Shown here piece by piece: positions 22,699 through 31,583 of a stretch of 35,335 bases of DNA. Origin of the DNA: Pleurocapsales cyanobacterium LEGE 10410 (GTDB taxonomy: Bacteria > Cyanobacteriota > Cyanobacteriia > Cyanobacteriales > Xenococcaceae); the NCBI GenBank assembly GCA_015207195.1, contig JADEXJ010000057.1, forward strand, positions 1-35,335, written 5' to 3'. The translations under genes and the position numbers were made by a program. The stretch's first letter is position 1, and each line of letters opens with the position of its first letter. Below the pieces are notes generated by a model that worked only from the letters and a program-made list of their open reading frames with translations, ran no database searches and had not been told where the DNA came from.

Positions 22699-23274
22699 GT
22701 GTTATTAAATCATTCCATAGTTAAATCGGAATTAGCCCAAGATTTTTCCCCTGGTTATCTCTGGGCTGGTAACGGTATTTTTCGTTCGGTATCGAGAACT
22801 GAATTTAATGCAACCATAGCTCATAGTTTGGTAACGACTCCTGGTCTTACTAAGTTATCTCCAAACTTTGAACTATTAGTGCCACAAGTTCCTCAAGATA
22901 AGGTCAAAGGTATTATCGACCGCATTAACCAATACCCAAATTTAGAACAGCTATTTTATCTTTACTGGCGCGGTGCTGGTTGGGAGGTAATATGTCCCGA
23001 ACAAGAATGTACTCCTACTTCCTGCATTAGTTTAGAACAGCATCCCGAACCTGCTGCTATTGAGATTCACAGTCACGGATCTATGGGAGCGTTCTTTTCT
23101 TCTACCGATAACCGAGAGGAAAATGGTTGCAGAATCAGTACGGTAATTGGCAGGAGTAAAGGTCAGCTAGAGATCGTTAGTAGAGTCTGCGCTCACGGAT
23201 TGTTTCTCGACGTAGCTTCCGACCAAGTTTATCAAAATATTAATAGTTATTGCCGTCATGTCATCCCTTTCTAA
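22699..23274 (+). CDS. PRTRC protein A, JAMM/JAB peptidase
   Basis: 191 residues from a GTG start. The metal-binding motif is complete: His124-Ser-His126, then seven residues, Ser134 and Asp137 (EIHSHGSMGAFFSSTDNREE), matching HxH-x7-SxxD of JAMM/JAB isopeptidases (the usual Pro after the second His is Gly). Preceding strands (LEQLFYLYWRGAGWEVICPE) and following ISTVIGRSKGQLEIVSRVCA complete the fold. Such enzymes remove ubiquitin-like proteins or trim their precursors. The likely substrate is the ubiquitin-like protein three genes upstream. Its end overlaps the ThiF-like gene by 17 bases, a sign of translational coupling. The GTG at 22699 is the only start that keeps the full N-terminus. Confidence 0.8.
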   Translation: MLLNHSIVKSELAQDFSPGYLWAGNGIFRSVSRTEFNATIAHSLVTTPGLTKLSPNFELLVPQVPQDKVKGIIDRINQYPNLEQLFYLYWRGAGWEVICPEQECTPTSCISLEQHPEPAAIEIHSHGSMGAFFSSTDNREENGCRISTVIGRSKGQLEIVSRVCAHGLFLDVASDQVYQNINSYCRHVIPF

Positions 23275-24133
23275 TCATCTACAGTTGGAATTATCGGACT
23301 TGTCAGTCATCAATGCTAAACCGATCTACTTTAATTACTCCTCAGTCCGCATTTACGTAGTAGGCTGCGGTGGGACTGGCAGCTTTCTCGTGCCTCATCT
23401 CTGTCGGCTGGCAAATTGGTTTAACAATGCGGGAAAACAGATCTCGATTACTCTCATTGACTTCGATCGCATTGAGGAGAAAAACCTTTACCGACAGAAC
23501 TTTTGCCAAGCGGAATTAGGCTATAACAAAGCTCAGGCTTTAGCTGTACGTTATAAAGCCATGTTTCCCAAACTAAAGATTGGGGCAATTGAAGACCCAG
23601 CATCGGCAATTAGCCTCGATCGCAGTACGCCAACGGTGATTATTGGCTGTGTAGATAATGCTGCTGCCAGAAAAAGTATTGAAGAATTAATGATCGAATA
23701 CTCTGGTCTAATAGCTCACGGATTTAATCAGATACCTTGCTGGTGGATTGATTGTGGCAATGACTATACCCACGGTCAGGTAGCTATTGGTAATTGGTAT
23801 TCTGTAGAGCTGGATGACTATATCTTAGAACCTGCTACCTGCACTACTCTACCTTTGCCTACCATCCAATATCCCGAACTATTGCTACAGACTGATGAGC
23901 ATGAAACTCTATCCTGTGCCGAACGAGCCTTGCTAAACGGGCAAAGCCTTAATATCAATTCGCAAATGGCGATCGCAGCGGGGGAAATGGTTCATCAGTT
24001 GCTAAATTCTCAGCTAAAGCGAATGCAGGTGGAGGTGGATATTTTTCGTGGCTCAATGAATTCCACCTGGATTAGTCAGGAGAACATCGATCGCACTGTA
24101 GGAAGAGCGATTTCTGTCATTGACGCAAATTAG
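23258..24133 (+). CDS. PRTRC ThiF/E1-like adenylating enzyme
   Basis: 291 residues of the ThiF/MoeB/E1 superfamily. The nucleotide-binding loop is GCGGTGSFL (Gly36-x-Gly38-Gly39-x-Gly41), followed by ITLIDFDRIEEKNLYRQNFC, with the acidic and Arg-Gln residues that bind ATP and magnesium, then GYNKAQALA and IIGCVDNAAARKS. Near the C-terminus, LSCAERALLNGQSLNINSQM matches the PSC.AEAL..QdL.INs pattern of PRTRC ThiF proteins and supplies a Cys as a possible catalytic or structural residue. It would adenylate the C-terminal Gly of a ubiquitin-like partner. It is the last gene of the cassette; 161 bases separate it from the toxin-antitoxin pair. Confidence 0.85.
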   Translation: MSSLSNHLQLELSDLSVINAKPIYFNYSSVRIYVVGCGGTGSFLVPHLCRLANWFNNAGKQISITLIDFDRIEEKNLYRQNFCQAELGYNKAQALAVRYKAMFPKLKIGAIEDPASAISLDRSTPTVIIGCVDNAAARKSIEELMIEYSGLIAHGFNQIPCWWIDCGNDYTHGQVAIGNWYSVELDDYILEPATCTTLPLPTIQYPELLLQTDEHETLSCAERALLNGQSLNINSQMAIAAGEMVHQLLNSQLKRMQVEVDIFRGSMNSTWISQENIDRTVGRAISVIDAN

Positions 24134-24294
24134 CTAAAATTTGCTTTGGAGTAAGAGGATTTAAGCCTTTAATTTCTCTGAGATGCCTAATCTAAATATT
24201 GTTCAGCTCAAAAGATTTTTGTTGCGTTTATTTCACATAATAACTAAGCTTGTAGAACAAGATAATCAAAGTTAATTATTTCACTCTTTCTACA

Positions 24295-24768
24295 ATGACA
24301 GTAATCGATCGCCAAAAAAAACCGCCTATACCTTCGCAGAGGGACATAGAAGTCTCCACTGAGAGCAGCCGTGTGTTGGCTTCTTCTCTAAATTCTCGGA
24401 ATGCGACTCAAAAGATCAAGATAGAGTCAGAGAACGGAGAAGAAAAAACGCTGTCGATCCCTTCAGTAGCCTATGAATTGTTGATCGAGATTTTGGCTCA
24501 AATGTCACAGGGTAATGCAGTTACCCTAGTGCCTGTTCGTGCCGAGTTAAGTACTCAACAGGCAGCCAATCTACTTAATGTTTCTCGACCTCATCTAATA
24601 AAGCTGCTCGATCGCAATGAGATATCCCATCGAAAAGTAGGAAAGCATCGACGAATATTAGCCAAAGATCTATATAGTTACAAAGATGACATCGACCGTA
24701 AAAGAAGCCAGTCTTTAGATGAGTTAACAGCATTGACTGAGGAACTAGGGCTATACGAAGACGATTAA
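24295..24768 (+). CDS. Antitoxin with excisionase-type helix-turn-helix
   Basis: 157 residues. The C-terminal half (about 83-133) is an excisionase/MerR-like DNA-binding domain: LSTQQAANLLNVSRPHLIKL, then LDRNEISHRKVGKHRRILAK, then LYSYKDDIDR. The N-terminal half has an acidic stretch with KIKIESENGEEKTLSIPS, similar to dimerisation parts of antitoxins in this class. It would neutralise the PIN toxin encoded six bases downstream and repress their shared promoter, probably in 24134-24294. The 161-base leader shows no clear palindrome. Confidence 0.8.
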   Translation: MTVIDRQKKPPIPSQRDIEVSTESSRVLASSLNSRNATQKIKIESENGEEKTLSIPSVAYELLIEILAQMSQGNAVTLVPVRAELSTQQAANLLNVSRPHLIKLLDRNEISHRKVGKHRRILAKDLYSYKDDIDRKRSQSLDELTALTEELGLYEDD

Positions 24769-24774
24769 TCAAAA

Positions 24775-25335
24775 ATGATCCCCAATTTTACTGTTATTTA
24801 TGATGCGTGCGTTTTGTTCCCTAATGTATTGAGGGATCTTTTGATGGAGTTGGCAATGCGCGATCTCTACAGAGCAAAATGGACTAATGAAATTCATGAT
24901 GAATGGATACGTAACGTCCATCAGCGTAAAGGAATACCTTTGGACAAGCTCAACCGAATCAAAGAAAAAATGAATGAACACGTCCGCGATTGTCTGGTTA
25001 CTGATTACCATTGGATAATACCAAACTTAAATTTGCCAGATCCAGGCGATCGCCATGTGCTAGCAGCAGCAATCAAAGCGAAAGCAGAAGTGATTGTTAC
25101 TGCCAACTTGAAGGATTTTCCTTCCTTAGAGTTGGAAAGACACGATATCGAAGCACAACACCAAGATATATTTATTAGTAATTTAATCGACCTCGATCCA
25201 GTGGCAGTAATTGAAGCAGTAAAAAAGTGTCATCAGAGGCGAAGAAATCCACCTTGTTCCCTAAATGAGTATTTGATTAGACTGCAAAAGCAAGAACTTC
25301 CCACCACTGTCTCTATGCTTAGGGAATTAATTTGA
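24775..25335 (+). CDS. PIN-domain toxin
   Basis: A 186-residue VapC-like ribonuclease. PIN acidic residues: Asp10 in VIYDACVLFP, Glu/Asp in TNEIHDEWIRN (~38-48), Asp in PDPGDRHVLAAAI (~86), and a final acid in VTANLKDFPS (~107). The order and spacing match the group of larger PIN toxins paired with excisionase-like antitoxins (RARWTEEIHDEW-type motif). The C-terminal extension (130-186) with HQRRRNPPCSLNEYLIRL is also typical of that group. It likely cuts RNA and acts in stability of the element or in phage response. Start ATG is preceded by the end of the antitoxin gene. Confidence 0.85.
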   Translation: MIPNFTVIYDACVLFPNVLRDLLMELAMRDLYRAKWTNEIHDEWIRNVHQRKGIPLDKLNRIKEKMNEHVRDCLVTDYHWIIPNLNLPDPGDRHVLAAAIKAKAEVIVTANLKDFPSLELERHDIEAQHQDIFISNLIDLDPVAVIEAVKKCHQRRRNPPCSLNEYLIRLQKQELPTTVSMLRELI

Positions 25336-25521
25336 GAGATAAAAACGCTTAGATATTGCAAAGGTATTTGATAACAGGTGTGATTTTTGAAAACATTTAT
25401 TTATTTGCATCAAAGGGTTCGATAATCTTTGAACTTCATATTGACAAATTTAAGAGAATCCAAAAAATTTTAAGATAGAATTTTTGTACTAAAAATAAGC
25501 GTTTTAATGAGGTTATAGCCG

Positions 25522-27345
25522 TTGCTGCAAAAAACTTATTGGCTGGGGCGAATTCAAGACGAAAAGATCGAAGTAAGCCAAAAGATTAGAATGCTTTATT
25601 GTGTTCATGAATTTCCTGTAGGTCAGGATGTTCAATGTTCACCAGCTTTTACTATTACCGATGGGGGATTGGTATCAAATACATATGGCTGGGCATTAGT
25701 AATTAACAGCTACTCAATTGCTATGCCTGGTTTTGTTTTCGTTTCAGTAGATGAAGTTGGCGAGCAAATCCGTCGTCTTCTAATCCTAAAACTTAATTTT
25801 CTTTTAGCTAAATTACCTACGGAGGTGGAAAAATTATGCGACATCAGAAATTCAGTAGGTAGTGAGTTAGTTCCAAGTCAAGTTGTACCTGATTTTTTTA
25901 GTAACGAACGTAAAAATCTCTATCAGACAATAAAAGGCATAGGACCTTGGATAAATGCTATTCTGCTGTTTCCTCGCGATAAATATGATGCTTTGCTCAC
26001 TGCATTAGCAGCTTACGAGCGATCATTTTATGTTCTTTCCGCAGATCCAGCTCTTTCCTATGCACTTCTCGTTTTTGCGATTGAAGCATTGGCAAATAAT
26101 CATGAAGGATATCAAGCATCATGGAGTGACATCAAAGGTAAGTCAGGACAGCGTTTGAACTCTTTGTTTGGAGACAAACGGATTTCTGAAGTGAACTCTT
26201 GCTGGATTGAAGAATTTAAAAGTGCTTTGGTAGATATTTTGCATCCAGCAGCGACCAAAAGATTTACTCAATTTGCTCTTAGTCATATTGACAATAGGTT
26301 TTTTGATGCTTCACAAAGTAGCTCTAAGTCTCCGTTAAGACAAACTAGACTAAAAGAAGGTATTCAAAATGCCTATGATATCCGTTCTTCATTTGCTCAC
26401 GCGCTATTACCACTTAATCAAAGACTTATTAGTGAATCTCGTCGTGCAGAAGAGTTAGAACATGAGGGTCACGTTTATATTACCCTGCGGGGCATGTTTC
26501 GTATTACTCGTTTTATCTTGCTGAAATTTATTGAGCGTCAAACTAATGTTTATCCTATAGCAGAACCAGAAAAATACATAGGTGACTGGATTAATAAAAC
26601 AAATGCTGGAACAGTTCAACTTTCGCGTCCGCCTGCATATACAAGAATTAAAGACTTAAATAGTAATTTTTCACCTTTTGAAATAGAGGATTCAAAAAGA
26701 TGTCTTGAGGATATACTCTGTATTTATCAAGAAAACTATATTGAGGGCTTCCATAATAAGTTGGAAAAAAATGGTGCAGATGCAGAAACCTTTATAGGTA
26801 TTGCTACTTCTGGAAGTCATACTGGCAGAATGCTTTTTCGTTCAGATCCTAACCCATCTTATGATTGGAAAGTTACTGAAAAACATTCACTTAAATTAAT
26901 CCCAAATGCTAATCAGGAGAATAAAGGATATCTTCAAGCTATCGCCCTTATTTCTAATGTTTTAGGTAAAATAGATGGTAAAGATAGTAGTTGGGATAGT
27001 GTTCTAAAGGAAGGACGTTTCGGCGCTCCCCAGCGTAAAATAGCTCGTTTTGTTGTTGATATTATTAATCGTAATATCTCAGATTGGTCAGCGGAGCAAG
27101 CAGAGAAAGCTGTTAGAGAACATCTGAAGAAACCCAAAATATACATACCATCCCGCGTTGAAATTGCTTGTCTTCTTCAAGTAGCTAGTCTATTTGATGA
27201 GGAAGAATCGAGAGAAGGAAAGTTGGAATGGTTAGATATTGCTTATGGAGATACAGCCGCTTACCCAAAAATTCAGAATTTAATTAAAAATTGGCGACTT
27301 TCTCAAACAAAAGAAATAGATCCACAACTAATTTTGAACGTTTGA
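25522..27345 (+). CDS. Large uncharacterised protein with HEPN-like RX4H motif
   Basis: 607 residues, not recognised as a named family. The central part (about 150-330) is helical and contains FAIEALANNHEG, a low-conservation linker, and AYDIRSSFAHALLPL, where Arg288-x4-His293 fits the HEPN ribonuclease motif RX4-6H (IRxxxxH). The N-terminal 110 residues look beta-rich (AFTITDGGLVSNTYGWALVI), and the C-terminus (400-600) has basic and helical parts. The layout (beta N-domain, HEPN-like C-part) is reminiscent of ApeA-type defence proteins, though no sequence identity can be claimed. TTG is the only start compatible with the N-terminus; TGAGG lies 9 bases upstream. It sits alone between a toxin pair and the secretion operon, a place typical of cargo. 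Confidence 0.5.
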   Translation: MLQKTYWLGRIQDEKIEVSQKIRMLYCVHEFPVGQDVQCSPAFTITDGGLVSNTYGWALVINSYSIAMPGFVFVSVDEVGEQIRRLLILKLNFLLAKLPTEVEKLCDIRNSVGSELVPSQVVPDFFSNERKNLYQTIKGIGPWINAILLFPRDKYDALLTALAAYERSFYVLSADPALSYALLVFAIEALANNHEGYQASWSDIKGKSGQRLNSLFGDKRISEVNSCWIEEFKSALVDILHPAATKRFTQFALSHIDNRFFDASQSSSKSPLRQTRLKEGIQNAYDIRSSFAHALLPLNQRLISESRRAEELEHEGHVYITLRGMFRITRFILLKFIERQTNVYPIAEPEKYIGDWINKTNAGTVQLSRPPAYTRIKDLNSNFSPFEIEDSKRCLEDILCIYQENYIEGFHNKLEKNGADAETFIGIATSGSHTGRMLFRSDPNPSYDWKVTEKHSLKLIPNANQENKGYLQAIALISNVLGKIDGKDSSWDSVLKEGRFGAPQRKIARFVVDIINRNISDWSAEQAEKAVREHLKKPKIYIPSRVEIACLLQVASLFDEEESREGKLEWLDIAYGDTAAYPKIQNLIKNWRLSQTKEIDPQLILNV

Positions 27346-27429
27346 TGTGACTTGAATGCGGCTAATTTAGATACCAGTGACGATTTATGAATCTAACAAT
27401 CTATGGGGAGTTACATACAGAATGCTTGT

Positions 27430-28179
27430 TTATGGCTCGGTAGCAATCGGATTCTTTTCAAGTCTAGTAGTAAGTTCGGCATCTAAATACATTTCGCCCA
27501 ACGATTCAATTACGCTAGGATTGACTCCTGTATAGGTAATGGCATCGTTGACGCTGTTGCCGTTACGGAGCATGAATATAAAGTTACGGACTTTATTGAC
27601 TACGGGGTCGTCTGCCTCGATAAACTGTTTGACGATCGCAATTCTCAGTCCTCGCTCTATGTCATCAGCGTTAATGCTTTGACCAGCGGAAACTCTAATT
27701 TTGCTGGGGTCTGAGAAAGACTTCTCAATCGGATTGACAATTTTAATCCCCGTACTGGTCATTACTCCAGAACTGAAGTTGATGATAAAGTTATACTGCT
27801 TGGATTGCCCAGAACTATTGATGGTTTTAACGATCAGGTTAGGATGGGATGTTTGATACGTGCCTTTAAAGTCTACTTTTTTAATCGGCAGAAGGTAGAC
27901 GCTCTGAGCTTCGCCAGAGTTGGCAGGTAGATCGGTGTTATAGACAAACTGCGAGCGATCGCTTGGGGCAACAAAAGTGATGTATTCTTCCGCATCGGTA
28001 AAATCGAGGCTGATAATTTTGCCAAAGTAGAGGGTGACGGGGATCGCTCCTTTGACGGCATCGGCGGTAGAAATCAGATCGTATTTGACGGGTGCTTCCG
28101 TGGCACGAACTGAGGTAGGAAGATAAACCGATGTTGTAATCGCTCCCGCTACAATTAGTTTGGTCAGTAATTTATTCAT
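27430..28179 (-). CDS. VirB9/TraK-like conjugation outer-membrane protein
   Basis: 249 residues, last gene of the type IV secretion operon. A signal peptide is clear (MNKLLTKLIVAGAITTSVYL, cleavage near SVRA). The N-terminal beta domain reads IPVTLYFGKIISLDFTDAEE, YITFVAPSDRSQFVYN, then QSVYLLPIKKVDF and LIVKTINSSGQSKQYNF. It matches the VirB9/TraK pattern in which strands around an I.F...e.I..V...D build the outer-membrane core ring. The C-terminal 90 residues are helical and unusual. It begins three bases after the VirB10 stop, in tight coupling. Divergent from typical VirB9, so the family call rests partly on gene order. Confidence 0.65.
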   Translation of the reverse strand: MNKLLTKLIVAGAITTSVYLPTSVRATEAPVKYDLISTADAVKGAIPVTLYFGKIISLDFTDAEEYITFVAPSDRSQFVYNTDLPANSGEAQSVYLLPIKKVDFKGTYQTSHPNLIVKTINSSGQSKQYNFIINFSSGVMTSTGIKIVNPIEKSFSDPSKIRVSAGQSINADDIERGLRIAIVKQFIEADDPVVNKVRNFIFMLRNGNSVNDAITYTGVNPSVIESLGEMYLDAELTTRLEKNPIATEP

Positions 28180-28181
28180 GG

Positions 28182-29621
28182 CTAGGGGTTAATTTTAAGA
28201 GGTTGAATATTAGTTAGGTATACGATAGTGTTCTGGGCTAGAGTAAAAATCGTACCGCCGTCGCCGATTTGATTGCGATCGCTTCTTTGCTCTAGTTCGT
28301 TGCTTAATGACGAGCCAAAGCCATCTAAAGCCGAACCTGCTAAGTCTCGTCCGACACTGTTGCGACTTTGACTGGTGACGATGGCAGTTCCGTTGGATAC
28401 GGTACTGTTGGTTTCGGGGATTAGTATTTGTTGACCAAAGCTGCTGAGGGTATCTACTCCGCCTACTAAAAGCCGATTGCTAAAGTTACTGCGTTTGCTG
28501 GCTTTGGCGACTAGAGCAGATCTCTTGTTGTTCCGCAGAATCAGTTCGCCTGAATTAAAGGTAGTATCGTCGATCTGGCTGACATAGGCTGTAACCAGAC
28601 CATTGGCATCGTTGATTGACTGAATTTCAACTATGGCTACCGAACCGCGATCGAAGATAGCTTTGCCTTCGGTATCGTAAATCGGCTCTTCCAGAATTAC
28701 CGTAATCTGGTTGAACTGCTGCTGTTCGGGTGCTAGAGAACTATCCCAAACAAGAGGAAGTTCAATTTTACCTTTAGTAATGCTACGATTTATAGCGATC
28801 GCTGGTGCAGAGGGAACAACTTTGGTATTAGTACGCCGACGGTTGAGGATACCTAATTCTCCTTGAGATATAGGGTTGTTGACTAGTAATGCTGGTGCAG
28901 AGCTAGAATTTGTTTGCGAAACAGGAGTAAGTCGAGTATTGGAACGCTGTGCTTGGCTTCGAGGTTGGGGAATTGAACGGGAGGAGATACCTGTGCCAAA
29001 GTTAGCTAGTGCCTGCCATTGTTCTTGTGGGGGTACTTCTGGTTTGGTTGCTGCTGGAACTGATTGAGCAACAGGCTTCGGTACTGGACGATAGGTTTTG
29101 CGCGGGACGGGACGGGGAGCAGGTGGACGGGAGATAGGAGGCGGAGGTACAGATTTAACTGTGGGTTGAGTTGATGGTAATGACTCTGGTTTAGTCGCAG
29201 TCGGTAATTCGTTAGTTTCAGGTTCGGGTTGAGCTTGAGGTTTCTTTTCCAAAGAATGGAACTGATCTCTAAAAGCTAGTTGAGCCTGATAGTCTGGTTC
29301 GGCTTCAACCGTTTCTTCTACCTCTACTTCTTCTTCTACAACTATAGGAGCATCGGGAGAGAGAAAGGCAAAGATACCCCAAAGAAAGAGACAAATTACC
29401 CCCATAACTCCGCCAATTACAGCCAGGCGTAAAAAAGGATTATCTTCTCTTTGAGCGGTAATATCTTTGACTGTGGGGCTTTCTAGCTTATCCGTCCCAG
29501 TATCAATTACATCGGGTTCGGTTGGGGTATAGCCTGTTATGCGTGAACGGCTCACAGCATCGATGCCACTAGGAGGCAGATCTTCAATTCCGTTGGGGAA
29601 AAAGTCGTTATCGTAGGTCAT
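28182..29621 (-). CDS. virB10: VirB10/TrbI-like core-channel protein
   Basis: 479 residues with the VirB10 layout: a cytoplasmic N-terminus (1-65), one membrane helix (about 66-88, RLAVIGGVMGVICLFLWGIF), an acidic stretch EVEVEETVEAEP, a Pro-rich periplasmic linker (130-200, SVPPPPISRPPAPRPVPRKT), and a C-terminal beta barrel-like domain from about 290 (LPLVWDSSLAPEQ; ITVILEEPIYDTEGKAIFDR with the typical 'lp.Gs' equivalent DRGSVAIVEI). The last part, NTIVYLTNIQPL, suits the terminal strand. It spans inner and outer membrane and links the ATPases to the core ring. The N-terminus overlaps the VirB8-like gene by 14 bases. Confidence 0.78.
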   Translation of the reverse strand: MTYDNDFFPNGIEDLPPSGIDAVSRSRITGYTPTEPDVIDTGTDKLESPTVKDITAQREDNPFLRLAVIGGVMGVICLFLWGIFAFLSPDAPIVVEEEVEVEETVEAEPDYQAQLAFRDQFHSLEKKPQAQPEPETNELPTATKPESLPSTQPTVKSVPPPPISRPPAPRPVPRKTYRPVPKPVAQSVPAATKPEVPPQEQWQALANFGTGISSRSIPQPRSQAQRSNTRLTPVSQTNSSSAPALLVNNPISQGELGILNRRRTNTKVVPSAPAIAINRSITKGKIELPLVWDSSLAPEQQQFNQITVILEEPIYDTEGKAIFDRGSVAIVEIQSINDANGLVTAYVSQIDDTTFNSGELILRNNKRSALVAKASKRSNFSNRLLVGGVDTLSSFGQQILIPETNSTVSNGTAIVTSQSRNSVGRDLAGSALDGFGSSLSNELEQRSDRNQIGDGGTIFTLAQNTIVYLTNIQPLKINP

Positions 29622-30324
29622 AGTTCTCCAGCTCAGTAATTTGTAATCCGTATTGGTTTATTTCGTTAACAATGCTTTGCAGTTGAGTAATTTCTTCGGG
29701 GTTAGTAAAAGTTGGTTTGCCCGCAATGGGTATACTTTCAAGGCGCAGTTTCTTATTAAAAGGGATCTCGAATACTTCTTTACCATTACTAGTATCGAGT
29801 CCCGTCCAGGTAGAAACTACCGTGACCTCCCAAAGTCCCTCGCTAATCTTGGTAGGTTTTTCAGAAATGTAGTCAATGCTGATGGCAGATTGAATTGAAG
29901 ATTTCTTGCCAGTAGCCTTGTCGATTAATTCGGCAAACTGCTTGATGTACTGTTGGCGGAAATCTTTTTTGGTAGTGACGGCAAAGGTAGAGGCATAGAC
30001 GTTACCAGGAACTTTTGACTTGGTTTTTTCAACTTCTACGGTGAGGTCATCTGTCGTCCAGTTGAAAGATAAGTAGAGCCATTTTTCGACAAAGTTATTT
30101 AAAACTAGATTAGAGCGATCGCTGGCTTTAGAAGTTTGGGCTGTTACTACCTGTCCGTCGGTTAACTGAACTCCCATAATTTGATTTTGATTAACCTGAC
30201 CGATTTTGCTGCTGTTAGAGCAGGAAACCATGCCATTTATCATGACTATTGAAAGTGTTATTAACTGATATAAAACAACTTTTTGATTGCTATTTTGAGT
30301 GAGTTTGGTTTTGGTGGTATTCAT
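29608..30324 (-). CDS. VirB8-like conjugation protein
   Basis: 238 residues with one N-terminal membrane segment (about 15-34, VVLYQLITLSIVMINGMVSC), then a periplasmic domain. From 75 the pattern LVLNNFVEKWLYLSFNWTTD, then a long helical region with FRQQYIKQFAELIDKA, and strands AISIDYISEKPTKISEGLW and EVTVVSTWTG resemble the NTF2-like fold of VirB8/TraE. The Cys at the end of the hydrophobic stretch (MVSC) could be a lipoprotein site, but the context is a poor lipobox. It stands directly before virB10, as VirB8 genes do. Sequence identity to named VirB8 proteins is low, so the label relies on topology and position. Confidence 0.6.
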   Translation of the reverse strand: MNTTKTKLTQNSNQKVVLYQLITLSIVMINGMVSCSNSSKIGQVNQNQIMGVQLTDGQVVTAQTSKASDRSNLVLNNFVEKWLYLSFNWTTDDLTVEVEKTKSKVPGNVYASTFAVTTKKDFRQQYIKQFAELIDKATGKKSSIQSAISIDYISEKPTKISEGLWEVTVVSTWTGLDTSNGKEVFEIPFNKKLRLESIPIAGKPTFTNPEEITQLQSIVNEINQYGLQITELENYDLR

Positions 30325-30354
30325 AGTGTTGATTGATTAATTGCCAATAAATTT

Positions 30355-31581
30355 TTATGTACTGCGACGAGTAGTTCTACGGGCTAAACCTTTTTTGCCA
30401 AGATTGAACAAAGATTTACCTGCCAGAGTACCAATCTTGCTCGCACCGCCCGTAGCTAAGGCTGCTCCATTCTGAACGGCGTTAGACATGGCAGAGGTGA
30501 CTTTTGAGGAAACAAATTTTGCTATGTCTGCACCCCCTCCTTTTGCCATATAAAATGCCAAGGCAGGTCCCATCACCGAACTGAAGATTAAAAATCCTAC
30601 TCCCGTGGCATATTGAGCTTCAGATCTGACGATCGCCTCAGCAGCTAAACCAATCACGGCAATATAAAGAAACTTAATTAGCACGAGCTGAACGTAGCCT
30701 TTAATCCATGTTTCAACGTATTTTGAACCTATAGGAGTAAAGACGACGGCGATGACCAAAGGCAGCAATAAAGCGTGGAGGATACCTGCTATTTCTAGGG
30801 CAAAGTTAAAGGCTAGTTGAATGCCCCCAAATACAACTTTAATTACCGCCATCATGACGGGATTGCCCGTAAATAAAGTGTTGGTTAATTGAGCTGCAAC
30901 TTTTAGTCCGTCTCCGTTGACGACATTGGTTCCTAACTCCTGAAGGTAGGACAAAATACCTTTGGCGTATTTGGCTGCTGGACTATTAGCGATGGGATCG
31001 TTTGCCTCTGCTGCATCGGCAATCTTCTGGATTTCAGGCACCTGTTTTTCCATACATTGCAGTGCTTCATCCCCCGTCAGCTCGTTACACTCTGCTAGCA
31101 GGCGATCTACTTCATCGCGAGCGTTGTTGCTCAGACTAATGTTTTTCAAGGAGTCGGCGATGGTAAGGTCGAGAATCTGAGTGTTTGCCAGAGTACGAGT
31201 CAGGTTTTGGTCGAAGCTATGGGTAATTCGCAGTATGTTGCTGGTTAATAGTCCATTACCACCCAGGAGAATGCTAAGAATGATGACCATGACTATGCCG
31301 TTAATCGTGTACGGCTGGCGTTTATTCTCTTCGACTTTAAATCCCTCCCAGGCATATAAAATCATTCCCAGCAGGGCAAAATCTAAACCTCCAGCAATTA
31401 CCGCTTTCCAAAAGGACGAGTCGGTATTGAAGACAATGCCATTCCATACGGTTTGAAAGGATTCTGCTAGCTGATTGGAGATATAGCTGTGGTTTTGCAG
31501 GATATCTAAGGCATCGCCCACGGCGTAGTCGGGAATTTCTGCCAGAATTGAAATGGGCGCGATTGCAGTTAAAATTTCCAT
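30355..31581 (-). CDS. VirB6/TrbL-like multi-pass conjugation protein
   Basis: 408 residues, multi-spanning. Membrane segments are near 65-85 (AGGLDFALLGMILYAW), 96-115, 240-270 (VMMAVIKVVFGGIQLAFNFA), 275-300 (ILHALLLPLVIAVVF), 305-335 and 340-362. A long hydrophilic loop between ~120 and 225 with a Cys-containing segment (LLAECNELTGDEALQCMEKQ) is periplasmic. The end is Ala/Gly/Lys-rich (NLGKKGLARRTTRRST). This is the layout of VirB6/TrbL proteins, which help the DNA pass the inner membrane. It starts two bases after the VirB5-like stop. It is mainly assigned by topology and gene order. Confidence 0.65.
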   Translation of the reverse strand: MEILTAIAPISILAEIPDYAVGDALDILQNHSYISNQLAESFQTVWNGIVFNTDSSFWKAVIAGGLDFALLGMILYAWEGFKVEENKRQPYTINGIVMVIILSILLGGNGLLTSNILRITHSFDQNLTRTLANTQILDLTIADSLKNISLSNNARDEVDRLLAECNELTGDEALQCMEKQVPEIQKIADAAEANDPIANSPAAKYAKGILSYLQELGTNVVNGDGLKVAAQLTNTLFTGNPVMMAVIKVVFGGIQLAFNFALEIAGILHALLLPLVIAVVFTPIGSKYVETWIKGYVQLVLIKFLYIAVIGLAAEAIVRSEAQYATGVGFLIFSSVMGPALAFYMAKGGGADIAKFVSSKVTSAMSNAVQNGAALATGGASKIGTLAGKSLFNLGKKGLARRTTRRST

Positions 31582-31583
31582 GA

